Below, one piece after another: positions 9,073 to 16,891 of a stretch of 64,000 nt of DNA. Below the pieces are notes generated by a model that made no database searches, was not told where the DNA came from, and worked only from the letters and a program-made list of their open reading frames with translations. Source of the stretch: Phenylobacterium soli. GTDB taxonomy: Bacteria > Pseudomonadota > Alphaproteobacteria > Caulobacterales > Caulobacteraceae. The stretch spans positions 2,666,001 through 2,730,000 of the forward strand of contig NZ_QFYQ01000001.1 of assembly GCF_003254475.1 (NCBI RefSeq), written 5' to 3'. Numbering within the stretch: position 1 is the stretch's first letter; each line of letters starts with the position of its first letter. The position numbers and the translations under genes are program-made.

Positions 9073-9354
9073 TCAGGTGATGTGCTTGGGGCTGATCGGG
9101 TCGGAGCCGGGGAAGGTCTCTTCGATCGCTTCGTCGAGCAGCGCTTCCTGGCGGTCCTCGGCGGTGGCCTCCTTATCAGCCAGCTGGTCGTGCTTCTGGT
9201 CGTTCTCCAGCGGTTGGGCGGGCCGGGCGTGCGGGACCTCGATGTGACGGTCCTCCGGCTTCACCTGTCCCTCGACCGCCATGTCGGCGGTCGAGCCGCT
9301 AGAGCCATGGCTGAAGGCGCGCTTGGCCTCTTCTTCAGTCTGCTTGTTGGGCAT
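9073..9354 (-). CDS. Small acidic protein with C-terminal TFPGSDPIS motif
   Basis: This 93-residue hydrophilic protein has no membrane segment and is rich in Asp, Glu, His and Gln. Its C-terminus, EAIEETFPGSDPISPKHIT, matches a short conserved tail (TFPASDPPS-like) found in many small alphaproteobacterial proteins of unknown function. AGGAGC lies seven bases before the ATG. It is convergent with the BrkB gene and lies 17 bases downstream of the polyhydroxyalkanoate-type gene, so the two are probably co-transcribed. Confidence 0.7.
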   Translation of the reverse strand: MPNKQTEEEAKRAFSHGSSGSTADMAVEGQVKPEDRHIEVPHARPAQPLENDQKHDQLADKEATAEDRQEALLDEAIEETFPGSDPISPKHIT

Positions 9355-9371
9355 GGGTTGCTCCTGTTGAA

Positions 9372-9680
9372 CTATTTCTTATCGAGCAGCAGCTGGCCTT
9401 CCTTCTGCAGGCGGCCCTTCAGCTTGCCCGCCATCATGGCGAGGAGGTTGGGCAGGATGACCTCCAGCCGCACGGAATGGTCCGCGATCTCGATGACCCC
9501 GGAGATCGCCTGTCCCATGGTGGCGAAGCCGAAGTTCAGCCGATCGCCGTCCCAGCTCTTGGTCACCGACCCGAGGCCGCCCAGGTGCTTGGACAGATCG
9601 CCGAAGCCGGCTTCCACCCGCCGGCGGGCCTCGGCCCGTCCGAGCTCGTGGGGAATGGTGACGGTGACGGCCTTGCTCAT
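9372..9680 (-). CDS. Polyhydroxyalkanoic acid system family protein
   Basis: The 102-residue protein has the pattern of the PHA_gran_rgn family: an N-terminal VTIPHELGRAEARRRVE stretch, a central KSWDGDRLNFGFATMGQAISGVIE beta segment, and a C-terminal PNLLAMMAGKLKGRLQKEGQLLL helix. Members are small proteins encoded near polyester or storage genes in some proteobacteria, but here no phaC or phasin gene is nearby, so the polyhydroxyalkanoate link is by family name only. It probably shares a transcript with the small acidic protein downstream. Confidence 0.85.
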   Translation of the reverse strand: MSKAVTVTIPHELGRAEARRRVEAGFGDLSKHLGGLGSVTKSWDGDRLNFGFATMGQAISGVIEIADHSVRLEVILPNLLAMMAGKLKGRLQKEGQLLLDKK

Positions 9681-9749
9681 GCCTACCTAACGGCCGGCCC
9701 CGCGGGAGGGGTTCCGCAACACGGCGAAGCCCCTTACCGTCCGCGGTCG

Positions 9750-10175
9750 ATGGACAACGGCGAAGACCGCACCCTCTTCGGAGAAGGCCGCTATCCCGAC
9801 ACCGGGCCACTGGCGGTCCTCGCCCGCCTGGCCTTCCTCGGCGCCATCGTGGCGATCGTCGTGGCGGTGTTCCTGCCGCGCTGGATGGTGCCGCAGTTCG
9901 TCCGCTCCCATTACCTGGAGCACTTCGCGGCCTTCTACGTGGCGGCGCTGTTCGGCCTGGCCGCCATGCCGCGCACCCAGCTTCGGCGCATCGGCACGGG
10001 CTATGTCCTCTTCGCCGTGCTGCTCGAGTCGACGCACCTCTTCGCCCGCGCGCCGCTCGGGCCGCTGGTTGACAACTGGGTGGCGGACATGGGCGGGCTC
10101 GCGGCCGCCTTCGCACCCGTGGTCGTGGATCGTTTCCGGCGGCGCTTCCCGCCCCGGCCGGCTTCCGAGGCCTAG
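9750..10175 (+). CDS. VanZ-like membrane protein
   Basis: The 141-residue protein has about four short hydrophobic helices: LAVLARLAFLGAIVAIVVAV, the segment around HFAAFYVAALFGLAAM, GYVLFAVLLESTHLF, and a C-terminal MGGLAAAFAPVVV. The E-x-x-H in LLESTHLF and the DNWVADMGG stretch fit the VanZ-like family of small membrane proteins, whose role is mostly unknown apart from low-level teicoplanin resistance by VanZ. The start at 9750 is the first ATG giving the family-like hydrophobic profile. It stands between two minus-strand genes. Confidence 0.65.
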   Translation: MDNGEDRTLFGEGRYPDTGPLAVLARLAFLGAIVAIVVAVFLPRWMVPQFVRSHYLEHFAAFYVAALFGLAAMPRTQLRRIGTGYVLFAVLLESTHLFARAPLGPLVDNWVADMGGLAAAFAPVVVDRFRRRFPPRPASEA

Positions 10176-10185
10176 AGGACGAAGG

Positions 10186-10824
10186 CTAGAGGAAGGTCCA
10201 GCGGCCGCGGTCGCGGACCCTCAGGTTGTTCTGCACATGGCGGACGCCGTCGATGTCGGCGATGTCCTCGATACGCCGCTTGTCCTCCTTGCGGCGCACG
10301 TGGCCGTTCAGCGTCACCTCCGCGTCCTCGACGACCACCTCGACGTCGCGAAGGTCGATGCCGCGGGCGTCCTCCAGCCGCTCGACGATCACGGCCCAGA
10401 GCACGCGGTCCGAGGGGCCGCGCCGGCGGCGCACCTGGCGATCATCGTCGCGCCCGGTCAGCGCCGCCCCGGCCCGGTCCAGCCACGACCGCGGCTCCCC
10501 CTCGCGGTCATGGCGATCGCGGTCATGGCGCTCGTCCCGATAGCGCTCGTCGCGATAACGCTCGTCGGCATAGCGCTCCTCCTCGGAGCGCCGATAGGGA
10601 CGGCCACGCTCGGCGTCGTATCGCCAGTCGCCGGAATAGTCGGCCTGGCCGTAGTCGTCGTCACGCGTCCGCAGCCGCTCCTCCATGCGATAGCCGGTGC
10701 GGCTGTCCGGGTCGTAGCCATAGTCGGTGGAGTAGTCGACCTGGCCGAAGTCCTCGCGGTCACGCGGATCCTCGCGCCATTCCCGCCGATCCTCGTCGCG
10801 GCCGCGCCAGTCAAACCGAGGCAT
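10186..10824 (-). CDS. BON domain protein with Arg/Asp-rich N-terminal repeats
   Basis: The 212-residue protein has two parts. The first 130 residues are extremely polar, with Asp/Arg/Tyr repeats such as YRDERYRDERHDRD and no signal peptide. The last 75 residues form a BON domain: a helix (VLWAVIVERLEDARGIDL), then VEVVVEDAEVTLNGHV and a final VRHVQNNLRV. BON domains bind phospholipids or act in envelope stress proteins such as OsmY, but those are exported and this one shows no export signal. It is divergent from the flippase-like gene. The polar half is probably disordered. Confidence 0.8.
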   Translation of the reverse strand: MPRFDWRGRDEDRREWREDPRDREDFGQVDYSTDYGYDPDSRTGYRMEERLRTRDDDYGQADYSGDWRYDAERGRPYRRSEEERYADERYRDERYRDERHDRDRHDREGEPRSWLDRAGAALTGRDDDRQVRRRRGPSDRVLWAVIVERLEDARGIDLRDVEVVVEDAEVTLNGHVRRKEDKRRIEDIADIDGVRHVQNNLRVRDRGRWTFL

Positions 10825-10957
10825 GAGACGTCTCCCTGAGCCATTGCCGTTTTGCGCGGACAACCGGCGCCGTGCGCTTCGGTTCCCACGCCGCGCCGAA
10901 GCGTCGGCTTGACGCGGATGACCGACATCTGCGACTCGCCGGAAACTCGAGGTCGTG

Positions 10958-12004
10958 GTGCCGATAACCAATCCCCCGCCAGACAAGCCAGTCGAGGGCA
11001 AGCCCGTCGAAGGCAAGCCCGTGGAACCCGTCGAGGTCGAACTGGCCGAGGCCCTGCCGACGCCGCAGGCGAAGCCGCTTGCCCGCGTCACCAAGCTCGC
11101 GCTGCGGATCGTGCCCCTGGTTCTTCTCGTCGCGGCGGTCTTCGTCCTGCGACGTGAGTTCAAGGGACTGAGCTGGGACGCCGTCGGCAAGGCCATGGAC
11201 GGCTGGGGCCACCTGGCGATCATCGCCGCCCTCGTCCTGGCGGTGCTCAGCTTCCTCCTGATGGGCGTGGTCGAGTGGCTGGGTCTGCGCTGGGCCGGCG
11301 CGAAGTTGCCCTGGGGCGTGGCGGTGGCCGGATCGTTCCTGGCCGGCGCCATCGGCCATGCCATCGGCGCCAACCTGCTCGTCGCCGGCGCGGTCCGGGC
11401 GCGACTCTATGACCGCTACGGGGTGACCCTGACCCAGGTTGCCGTGACGACGCTGTTCAACGGCATGTCCTTCGCCGTGGGCCTGGGCGCCCTGGGCGGG
11501 GGCGGACTGCTGCTGGCGAGCCAGGCGGAGCTCGCCGCGACCGCCATTCCCGTGTCGCTCGCCCGCAGCGCCGGCGCGGTCCTGCTCGCGGGCTCCCTCG
11601 GCTGGGTTCTGCTGTGCATGGTCCGTCGCCGGCCGCTCAGCGCCTTTGGCCGCAGCCTGACCCTGCCCGCGGGTCGGGACGCGGTGCTGCAACTGATCAT
11701 CGGCGTCGCCGACAATGGCATCGCCGCCGGCATCGTCTGGGTGCTCCTGCCGCACGGGACGACAAGCTATGCGAGCTTCGTCGGCGCCTATGCGGTGGCC
11801 TGCGTGGCGGGTCTGATCTCCAGCGTCCCGGGCGGGGCGGGGGTGTTCGAGAGCGCGATCTCGACCCTCCTGCCCAAGGCCGAGGCGGCGCCGCTGGCCG
11901 CCGCCTTCCTCGGCTATCGCCTCGCCTATTACCTGCTGCCCCTCATCATCGCCTCGGCCGCCCTGTTCGGCGACACGCTCCTGGAGCGCCTCCGCAAGCG
12001 GTGA
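10958..12004 (+). CDS. Lysylphosphatidylglycerol synthase TM-region (UPF0104) family protein
   Basis: The 348-residue protein is an integral membrane protein with about eight helices, matching the flippase-like half of MprF (LPG_synthase_TM). Family landmarks include GNLLVAGAVRARLYDRYG-like sequence (here GANLLVAGAVRARLYD) and the VASVPGGAGVFE-like segment (GLISSVPGGAGVFES). It lacks the cytosolic aminoacyl-transferase domain of MprF. The N-terminus carries short KPVEGKPVEGKPVEPVE repeats before the first helix. The second of two adjacent GTG codons (10958) is favoured because GAGG lies five bases upstream; the first, at 10955, would give only two. Confidence 0.85.
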   Translation: MPITNPPPDKPVEGKPVEGKPVEPVEVELAEALPTPQAKPLARVTKLALRIVPLVLLVAAVFVLRREFKGLSWDAVGKAMDGWGHLAIIAALVLAVLSFLLMGVVEWLGLRWAGAKLPWGVAVAGSFLAGAIGHAIGANLLVAGAVRARLYDRYGVTLTQVAVTTLFNGMSFAVGLGALGGGGLLLASQAELAATAIPVSLARSAGAVLLAGSLGWVLLCMVRRRPLSAFGRSLTLPAGRDAVLQLIIGVADNGIAAGIVWVLLPHGTTSYASFVGAYAVACVAGLISSVPGGAGVFESAISTLLPKAEAAPLAAAFLGYRLAYYLLPLIIASAALFGDTLLERLRKR

Positions 12005-12013
12005 GCCGGCGGG

Positions 12014-12223
12014 TCAGGTCCGGGCCTCGCCGTAAAAGTGGGGCCGCCGAGTGAAGTGGTAGGCCGCGCTTTCCAGCCCCTCGATGGCGATCGCCAGGGC
12101 GTAGTAGTCGCGTCCGAACGGCTTGCAGCGCGCCTGCAGCTCCCTCAGTCGTCGGGCGTAAGGCTGCAGGTCTTCGAACACGCGGACGGGATCGCCGATC
12201 CCGGAATAGGTCTGCCGAACCAT
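12014..12223 (-). CDS. Small conserved hypothetical protein
   Basis: This 69-residue protein reads VRQTYSGIGDPVRVFEDLQPYARRL-like then a helix and ends AAYHFTRRPHFYGEART. I do not recognise the family. It is mostly helical and aromatic at the C-terminus, with one cysteine (RCKPFG). The start is uncertain: ATG at 12223 lacks a clear ribosome site, and a GTG at 12265 would add 14 residues. It lies downstream of the alpha/beta hydrolase on the same strand, with a 51-base gap, and is convergent with the flippase-like gene. Confidence 0.6.
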   Translation of the reverse strand: MVRQTYSGIGDPVRVFEDLQPYARRLRELQARCKPFGRDYYALAIAIEGLESAAYHFTRRPHFYGEART

Positions 12224-12274
12224 GGAAACTCGCAACGGGTGCGCTCGAACAAAAGCAGAACACACAAACGCCGG

Positions 12275-12973
12275 CTACGAACCCTGGGTTGCGAGTCTTT
12301 CGGCCAGACCCTGCAGGGCGAGAGCCACCGCGTCCGGATGGCTGATCGGCGCGAGGTGCGACAGCGGCAGGCGGACGAGCGGCCAGCCCTGGCGGTTCGC
12401 CAGGCGCGCCTCGTCCTCATAGGAATCGCTCAGCTTGAGGTAGGCGGCGGGGATGGCCAGCGCGTCGTCGGGCGCGGGCTCTTCGAAGTAGGCCGTCGGG
12501 ATCGGACCGAGTTCGTCGACGAGCGCCGCGCGCAGCGCGTCGTCCGGGAGCAGCCGCTCCAGCGCGCCCGGCGGCCACCAGTCGTGCCAGGCGGGCAGCA
12601 GGCCGGCCTGCGCCCCGGCCCTCAGGTTCTGGCGCATCTCGGCCGGCGCCGTGTCGAACCAGCTTCGGCCCGGATGCGGCAGGATCGCATCGACGAAGAT
12701 CGCCCCGGCGACGTTGTCGCCGAGGCGTTCCGAAACAGCGGGAACCAGCGCCCCCGCCCCGCTGTGCGCGACCAGGATCGCATCTTCCGCGACTCCAGCC
12801 GCGCCCTTGGCGGCGGCGTCGGCCAGCGTGGCGTAGTAGTCGCCGTCGAGATCGACGAGACGCGGCAGCTCGGGCGTGGCGGTCTCATGTCCGGCGGCGC
12901 CGAGCAGCTCGGCGACGCCTCGCCAGCTCAGCGGCCCGAGCAGCGGGCTGTGCAGCAGGACGAAGCGCGCCAG
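12275..12973 (-). CDS. Alpha/beta hydrolase, apparent CTG start
   Basis: Only the last 120 residues follow a canonical start (ATG at 12637), but the frame is open up to a TAG at 13000 and its translation is plainly an alpha/beta hydrolase: FVLLHSPLLGPLSW at the beginning, the nucleophile elbow VAHSGAGALV, then FVDAILPHPGRSWFD and a late catalytic-His candidate in SHLAPISHPDA. No ATG, GTG or TTG occurs in frame upstream of 12637. A CTG at 12973 has GAGGG eight bases upstream, inside the last codons of pepA, so reinitiation from the pepA message is plausible. The length would be 232 residues. A sequencing error is the main alternative. Confidence 0.75.
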   Translation of the reverse strand: MARFVLLHSPLLGPLSWRGVAELLGAAGHETATPELPRLVDLDGDYYATLADAAAKGAAGVAEDAILVAHSGAGALVPAVSERLGDNVAGAIFVDAILPHPGRSWFDTAPAEMRQNLRAGAQAGLLPAWHDWWPPGALERLLPDDALRAALVDELGPIPTAYFEEPAPDDALAIPAAYLKLSDSYEDEARLANRQGWPLVRLPLSHLAPISHPDAVALALQGLAERLATQGS

Positions 12974-12977
12974 GACC

Positions 12978-14426
12978 TCAGCCCTCGTACTTGTCGGCTA
13001 CCATGCGGTTCAGAAGCCGCACGCCATAGCCGGTCGCACCCTCGGGGAGGGTCGGCACGGTGGAGCCCTTCTTCCAGGCCGTGGAGGCGATATCCAGGTG
13101 CGCCCAGGGCAGGCCGTTGACGAATTTCTGGATGAACAGGGCCGCGGTGATCGAGCCGCCGGGGCGCCCGCCCGTGTTCTTCATGTCCGCGATCTGGGAG
13201 TCGATCTGCTTGTTGTACTGGTCGGGCAGCGGCATGCGCCACAGCGGCTCGCCCTCGGCTGTCGAAGCGGCGAGCAGATTGCCCGCCAGCTCGTCGTTGT
13301 TCGAGAACAGGCCGGCATAGTCGTTGCCCAGCGAGATGATGATCGCGCCCGTCAGGGTGGCCAGATCGACCATGAACTTCGGCTTGAAACGGTCCTGGCA
13401 GTACCAGATGGCGTCGGCCAGCACGAGGCGGCCCTCGGCGTCGGTGTTGATCACCTCGATCGTCTGACCGGACATGGAGGTGACCACGTCGCCCGGACGC
13501 TGGGCGTTGCCGTCGGGCATGTTCTCGACGAGCCCGAGGATCCCGACCGCGTTCACCTTGGCCTGACGGCCGGCAAGGACGTGCATGAGGCCGGCGACGG
13601 CGCCCGCCCCGCCCATGTCCCACTTCATGTCCTCCATGCCGTCGGCCGGCTTGATGGAGATTCCGCCGGTGTCGAAGCAGACACCCTTGCCGATGAAGGC
13701 GACCGGCTGGGCGTTCTTGTCCTCGGCGCCGTTCCAGCGGATGACCACCAGCTGGCTCTCGCGCACGCTCCCTTGGCCGACTCCCAGCAGCGAGCCCATG
13801 CCCAGGGCCTTCATGGCGTCTTCGCCCAGGATCTCGATCTCGAGGCCGAGGCTCTCGAGCTCCTTCACCCGTCGCGCGAACTCGACCGGATAGAGAATAT
13901 TGGCCGGCTCGGAGACGAGATCGCGGCTGAAGCTGACCGCATCCGCCAGGGCGGCCAGCGGCGGGAAGGCGGCGAGCGCGGCGTCCGGATCGCCGGCCAC
14001 CACCTGGGTCGTCGCGATCGACGGCTTCTTCTCCGCCGGCTCCTTGGTCCGGTACTTGTCGAAACGGTAGCTGGCGAGGCGCACGCCCAGGGCGGCCCGG
14101 GCGGCCAGCTCGGCGCTGGCGGTCGGCAGCTCGACGCGCAGCGTCTCGAGCCCCGAAGACTTCACGGCATTATAGGCCGTGGCGGCGGCGTGCTCGGCCC
14201 CGAGCGCATCGAAAGCCTCGGCCTTGCCGGCGCCCACTAGCACCAGGCGGGCGGCGTCGCCTTCGGGCGCCAGGATGTCGAGCGTCTGACCCTTGGCGCC
14301 GGTGAACCGGCTGCCCGTGGCGGCCTTGGCGAGCTGACCTTCGAGGCCCGCGCCCTCGAACACAATGCGCGCCACAGCGGTCTTCGGGGGCGCAGCGGCG
14401 GTCGCCGCAACGAACTCGATCTCCAT
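12978..14426 (-). CDS. pepA: Leucyl aminopeptidase
   Basis: PepA is a cytosolic M17 metalloprotease that trims N-terminal residues from peptides; in some bacteria it also binds DNA. The 482 residues are usual. The family signature NTDAEGRL is at about residues 326-333, and the di-metal lysine-containing GKGVCFDTGG is near residue 245. The N-terminal third is the variable regulatory domain. The ATG at 14426 is used because the sequence before it (from 14483) is not family-like and a purine-rich AAGAGAG lies just upstream. It is divergent from lptF and its 3' end holds the likely ribosome site of the downstream hydrolase. Confidence 0.96.
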   Translation of the reverse strand: MEIEFVAATAAAPPKTAVARIVFEGAGLEGQLAKAATGSRFTGAKGQTLDILAPEGDAARLVLVGAGKAEAFDALGAEHAAATAYNAVKSSGLETLRVELPTASAELAARAALGVRLASYRFDKYRTKEPAEKKPSIATTQVVAGDPDAALAAFPPLAALADAVSFSRDLVSEPANILYPVEFARRVKELESLGLEIEILGEDAMKALGMGSLLGVGQGSVRESQLVVIRWNGAEDKNAQPVAFIGKGVCFDTGGISIKPADGMEDMKWDMGGAGAVAGLMHVLAGRQAKVNAVGILGLVENMPDGNAQRPGDVVTSMSGQTIEVINTDAEGRLVLADAIWYCQDRFKPKFMVDLATLTGAIIISLGNDYAGLFSNNDELAGNLLAASTAEGEPLWRMPLPDQYNKQIDSQIADMKNTGGRPGGSITAALFIQKFVNGLPWAHLDIASTAWKKGSTVPTLPEGATGYGVRLLNRMVADKYEG

Positions 14427-14575
14427 CGGTACTCTCTTCAAGGTCCAGGTGCAGGAGCGGCGGGCCAGCAAAAAGCCCGACATGGGCCGGTTGTGTAGGC
14501 CGGCGACGCATGATTTAGAACAGCTTCGCGGCCGGGGCGCGCCAAATCCTCCGGGTGAGCCGTATTTGTCTGCGC

Positions 14576-15712
14576 ATGCGCCTGATCGACCGATATCTGC
14601 TGCGGCAATTGTTAGGCCCGACGCTCCTGGCGACGGCGGCCCTCACCGGCGTGGCCCTGCTCAGCCAGAGCCTTTCGGCGCTCGACCTGATGGTCAACCA
14701 GCGCCAGAGCGCGCTCGTCTTCCTGGAAGTCACGCTGCTGGCCATGCCGCAGCTGATCAACATGGTCCTGCCGATCGCCATCTTCGTGGCGGCGCTGGTG
14801 GCGCTTAACCGGCTGCAGACCGAGCAGGAGATCGTCGTCTGCTTCGCCGGCGGGATGAGTCGCTGGCGGGTGATCTCGCCGGCGATCCGCCTCGCCTCGA
14901 CCATCGCCTTCATCGTCCTGGTGTCGAACCTCTGGTTGCAGCCGGCCGCCTCGCGGGCCATGCGCGAGGAGCTGTTCAAGGTGCGGACGGACCTGGCCTC
15001 CACCCTGGTCCGCGAAGGCGAGTTCACCGAACCGGCGCCGGGGCTCACCGTCTACGCCCAGTCGGTCGACTCGCACGGCGAGTTCCGGAACCTGTTCATC
15101 CATCAGACCAAGTCGGACGGCTCATCGACGACCTACATGGCCGACCGCGGCCATATCGCGAAGCGGCTGGGCCGGCCGGTGCTGATCCTGCGCGCCGGCT
15201 CGACCCAGGAGTTCTCGTCCAAGGGCGTGCTGAATTACCTGACGTTCGACGAATACGCCTTTGATCTGATGCCGCTTTCCAGGTCCGACGAGCTGGTCCA
15301 CTACAAGCCGTCCGACCGCTATCCGCACGAGCTGTTCTTCCCCGACCTCAAGCAGGCCTGGGAACAGCGCAATCGACTGAGCCTCCTCGCGGAGGGCCAT
15401 TCTCGGATCGCCACTCCGCTCTACAACATCGCCTTCATGGCCATGGCGCTGTCGGCGATCATCGGCGGCGGCTTCTCGCGGCTGGGCTACGGCCGCCGAA
15501 TCGCGGTCATGGCCGGGCTCGCCGCCCTCACCCGCATCCTCGGCTTCGTGGTCCAGGCTGCCTGCGAGGACAACGCCTGGCTCAACGTGATGCAGTACGG
15601 CGTGCCGCTGATCGCCACGGCCTTCGCCCTGCGCAGCATCTTCCGCCAGCGCGCCGGCCGCTTCATCTCCCAGCGCCGCCGATCCGTGCGCACCGTCGCT
15701 GCGGGGGCGTGA
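14576..15712 (+). CDS. lptF: LPS export ABC transporter permease LptF
   Basis: LptF pairs with LptG in the inner-membrane LptB2FG complex that extracts lipopolysaccharide and pushes it along the Lpt bridge. The 378-residue protein has the YjgP/YjgQ layout: an N-terminal RLIDRYLLRQLL amphipathic start, three helices, a periplasmic beta-jellyroll (about residues 125-260), and three C-terminal helices. The start at 14576 (MRLIDRYLL) is preferred over GTG at 14555. Its stop overlaps the lptG start (TGATG), and the pair begins an envelope operon divergent from pepA. Confidence 0.94.
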   Translation: MRLIDRYLLRQLLGPTLLATAALTGVALLSQSLSALDLMVNQRQSALVFLEVTLLAMPQLINMVLPIAIFVAALVALNRLQTEQEIVVCFAGGMSRWRVISPAIRLASTIAFIVLVSNLWLQPAASRAMREELFKVRTDLASTLVREGEFTEPAPGLTVYAQSVDSHGEFRNLFIHQTKSDGSSTTYMADRGHIAKRLGRPVLILRAGSTQEFSSKGVLNYLTFDEYAFDLMPLSRSDELVHYKPSDRYPHELFFPDLKQAWEQRNRLSLLAEGHSRIATPLYNIAFMAMALSAIIGGGFSRLGYGRRIAVMAGLAALTRILGFVVQAACEDNAWLNVMQYGVPLIATAFALRSIFRQRAGRFISQRRRSVRTVAAGA

Positions 15713-16812
15713 TGAGGGTCGGGCGGATCGAACGCTATGTGATGGGCCGCGTGCTCGGCAGCGTCGGCGCGGCGCTCGCCGTGATCTCGGCGGTGATCCT
15801 GCTCGTCGAGTTCGTGGACCTGTCGCGCACCGTCGGCGTGCGGGTGGACGTGGGCGTCGGGCAGGTCTTCTGGCTGACCCTCCTGCGGTCTCCCTCTCTG
15901 ATCCAGATCCTGCTGCCGTTCGTCTTTCTGTTCGGCGGCATCGGCGCCTTCGTCGGCCTGAACCGGCGGAGCGAGCTGGTCGCCATGCGCGCGGCCGGCG
16001 TTTCGGCCTGGCGCTTCATCCTGCCGTCGGCCGGCGCGGCCTTCGCCATCGGCGTTCTGGCCATCGTCGCGCTGAACCCGCTCGCGGCGGCGCTCAATGG
16101 GCGGTTCGAGGCCGAGCGCGGCCAGCTGATGCAGAACTACCTTGGCGACATCCCGCAGGACATCTGGCTGAGGCAAGGCGACGAGCGGACCCAGATCGTC
16201 ATCCACGCCAAGACCCGCGACACGGTGCAGGGCTATGTGCGGCTGCGCGGGGTTTCGCTGTTCATTTACACCAAAAGCCCGACCGGGGCGCCGATCTTCC
16301 GGCAGCGGATCGAGGCGTCCGAGGCGCGGCTGATGCCGGGGTTCTGGCAGCTGAAGGACGTGCGCGAGGCGACCGCGGGCGAGAGCTCGGTGCACTCCGA
16401 CACCCTTTCGATCCGCTCCACCCTCGACGCCGAGTCGGCGATGGAGCGGTTCAGTTCGCCCGAAGCCATCTCCTTCTGGCGCCTGCCTGACGCGATCCGC
16501 CTGACCGAGCAGGCCGGCTTCTCGGCGGCCGGTTATCGTCTTCGTCTTTTCCAGCTTCTGGCGACGCCCCTGCTCTACGCGGCCATGTCGATCCTGGCGG
16601 CCGCTTTCTCGCTTCGCCTGGCGCGTCTGGGGGGGCTGGCTGGGCTCGCGGGGGCCGGCGTCGCCCTGGGCTTCGTCCTGTTCTTCTTCAACCAGTTCGC
16701 CGGCGCCCTGGCCAAGGCGGGCATCATTCCGCTGTTCGCCGCCGCCTGGGCGCCTGCGGTCGTGGCGCTACTGTCGGGCCTGAGCCTGCTCTTCTTCACC
16801 GAAGACGGTTGA
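15712..16812 (+). CDS. lptG: LPS export ABC transporter permease LptG
   Basis: This 366-residue protein is the second YjgP/YjgQ permease, with the same six-helix plus periplasmic jellyroll design as its neighbour. It begins RVGRIERYVMGRVLGSVGAA and has the conserved RSELVAMRAAGVSAWR cytosolic coupling helix near residue 85, the region that contacts the LptB ATPase. LptB is not in this window. The ATG overlaps the lptF stop by one base, which indicates translational coupling. Assignment as LptG rather than LptF rests on its second position in the operon and its overall similarity. Confidence 0.93.
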   Translation: MRVGRIERYVMGRVLGSVGAALAVISAVILLVEFVDLSRTVGVRVDVGVGQVFWLTLLRSPSLIQILLPFVFLFGGIGAFVGLNRRSELVAMRAAGVSAWRFILPSAGAAFAIGVLAIVALNPLAAALNGRFEAERGQLMQNYLGDIPQDIWLRQGDERTQIVIHAKTRDTVQGYVRLRGVSLFIYTKSPTGAPIFRQRIEASEARLMPGFWQLKDVREATAGESSVHSDTLSIRSTLDAESAMERFSSPEAISFWRLPDAIRLTEQAGFSAAGYRLRLFQLLATPLLYAAMSILAAAFSLRLARLGGLAGLAGAGVALGFVLFFFNQFAGALAKAGIIPLFAAAWAPAVVALLSGLSLLFFTEDG

Positions 16813-16891
16813 ATCCTTGGGCTACCCCGCTATGCATCGGGCAGGCCGTGCTTCGCCGCAGGGTCGCGCCGGGAGAGGGAATCCGAACCAG

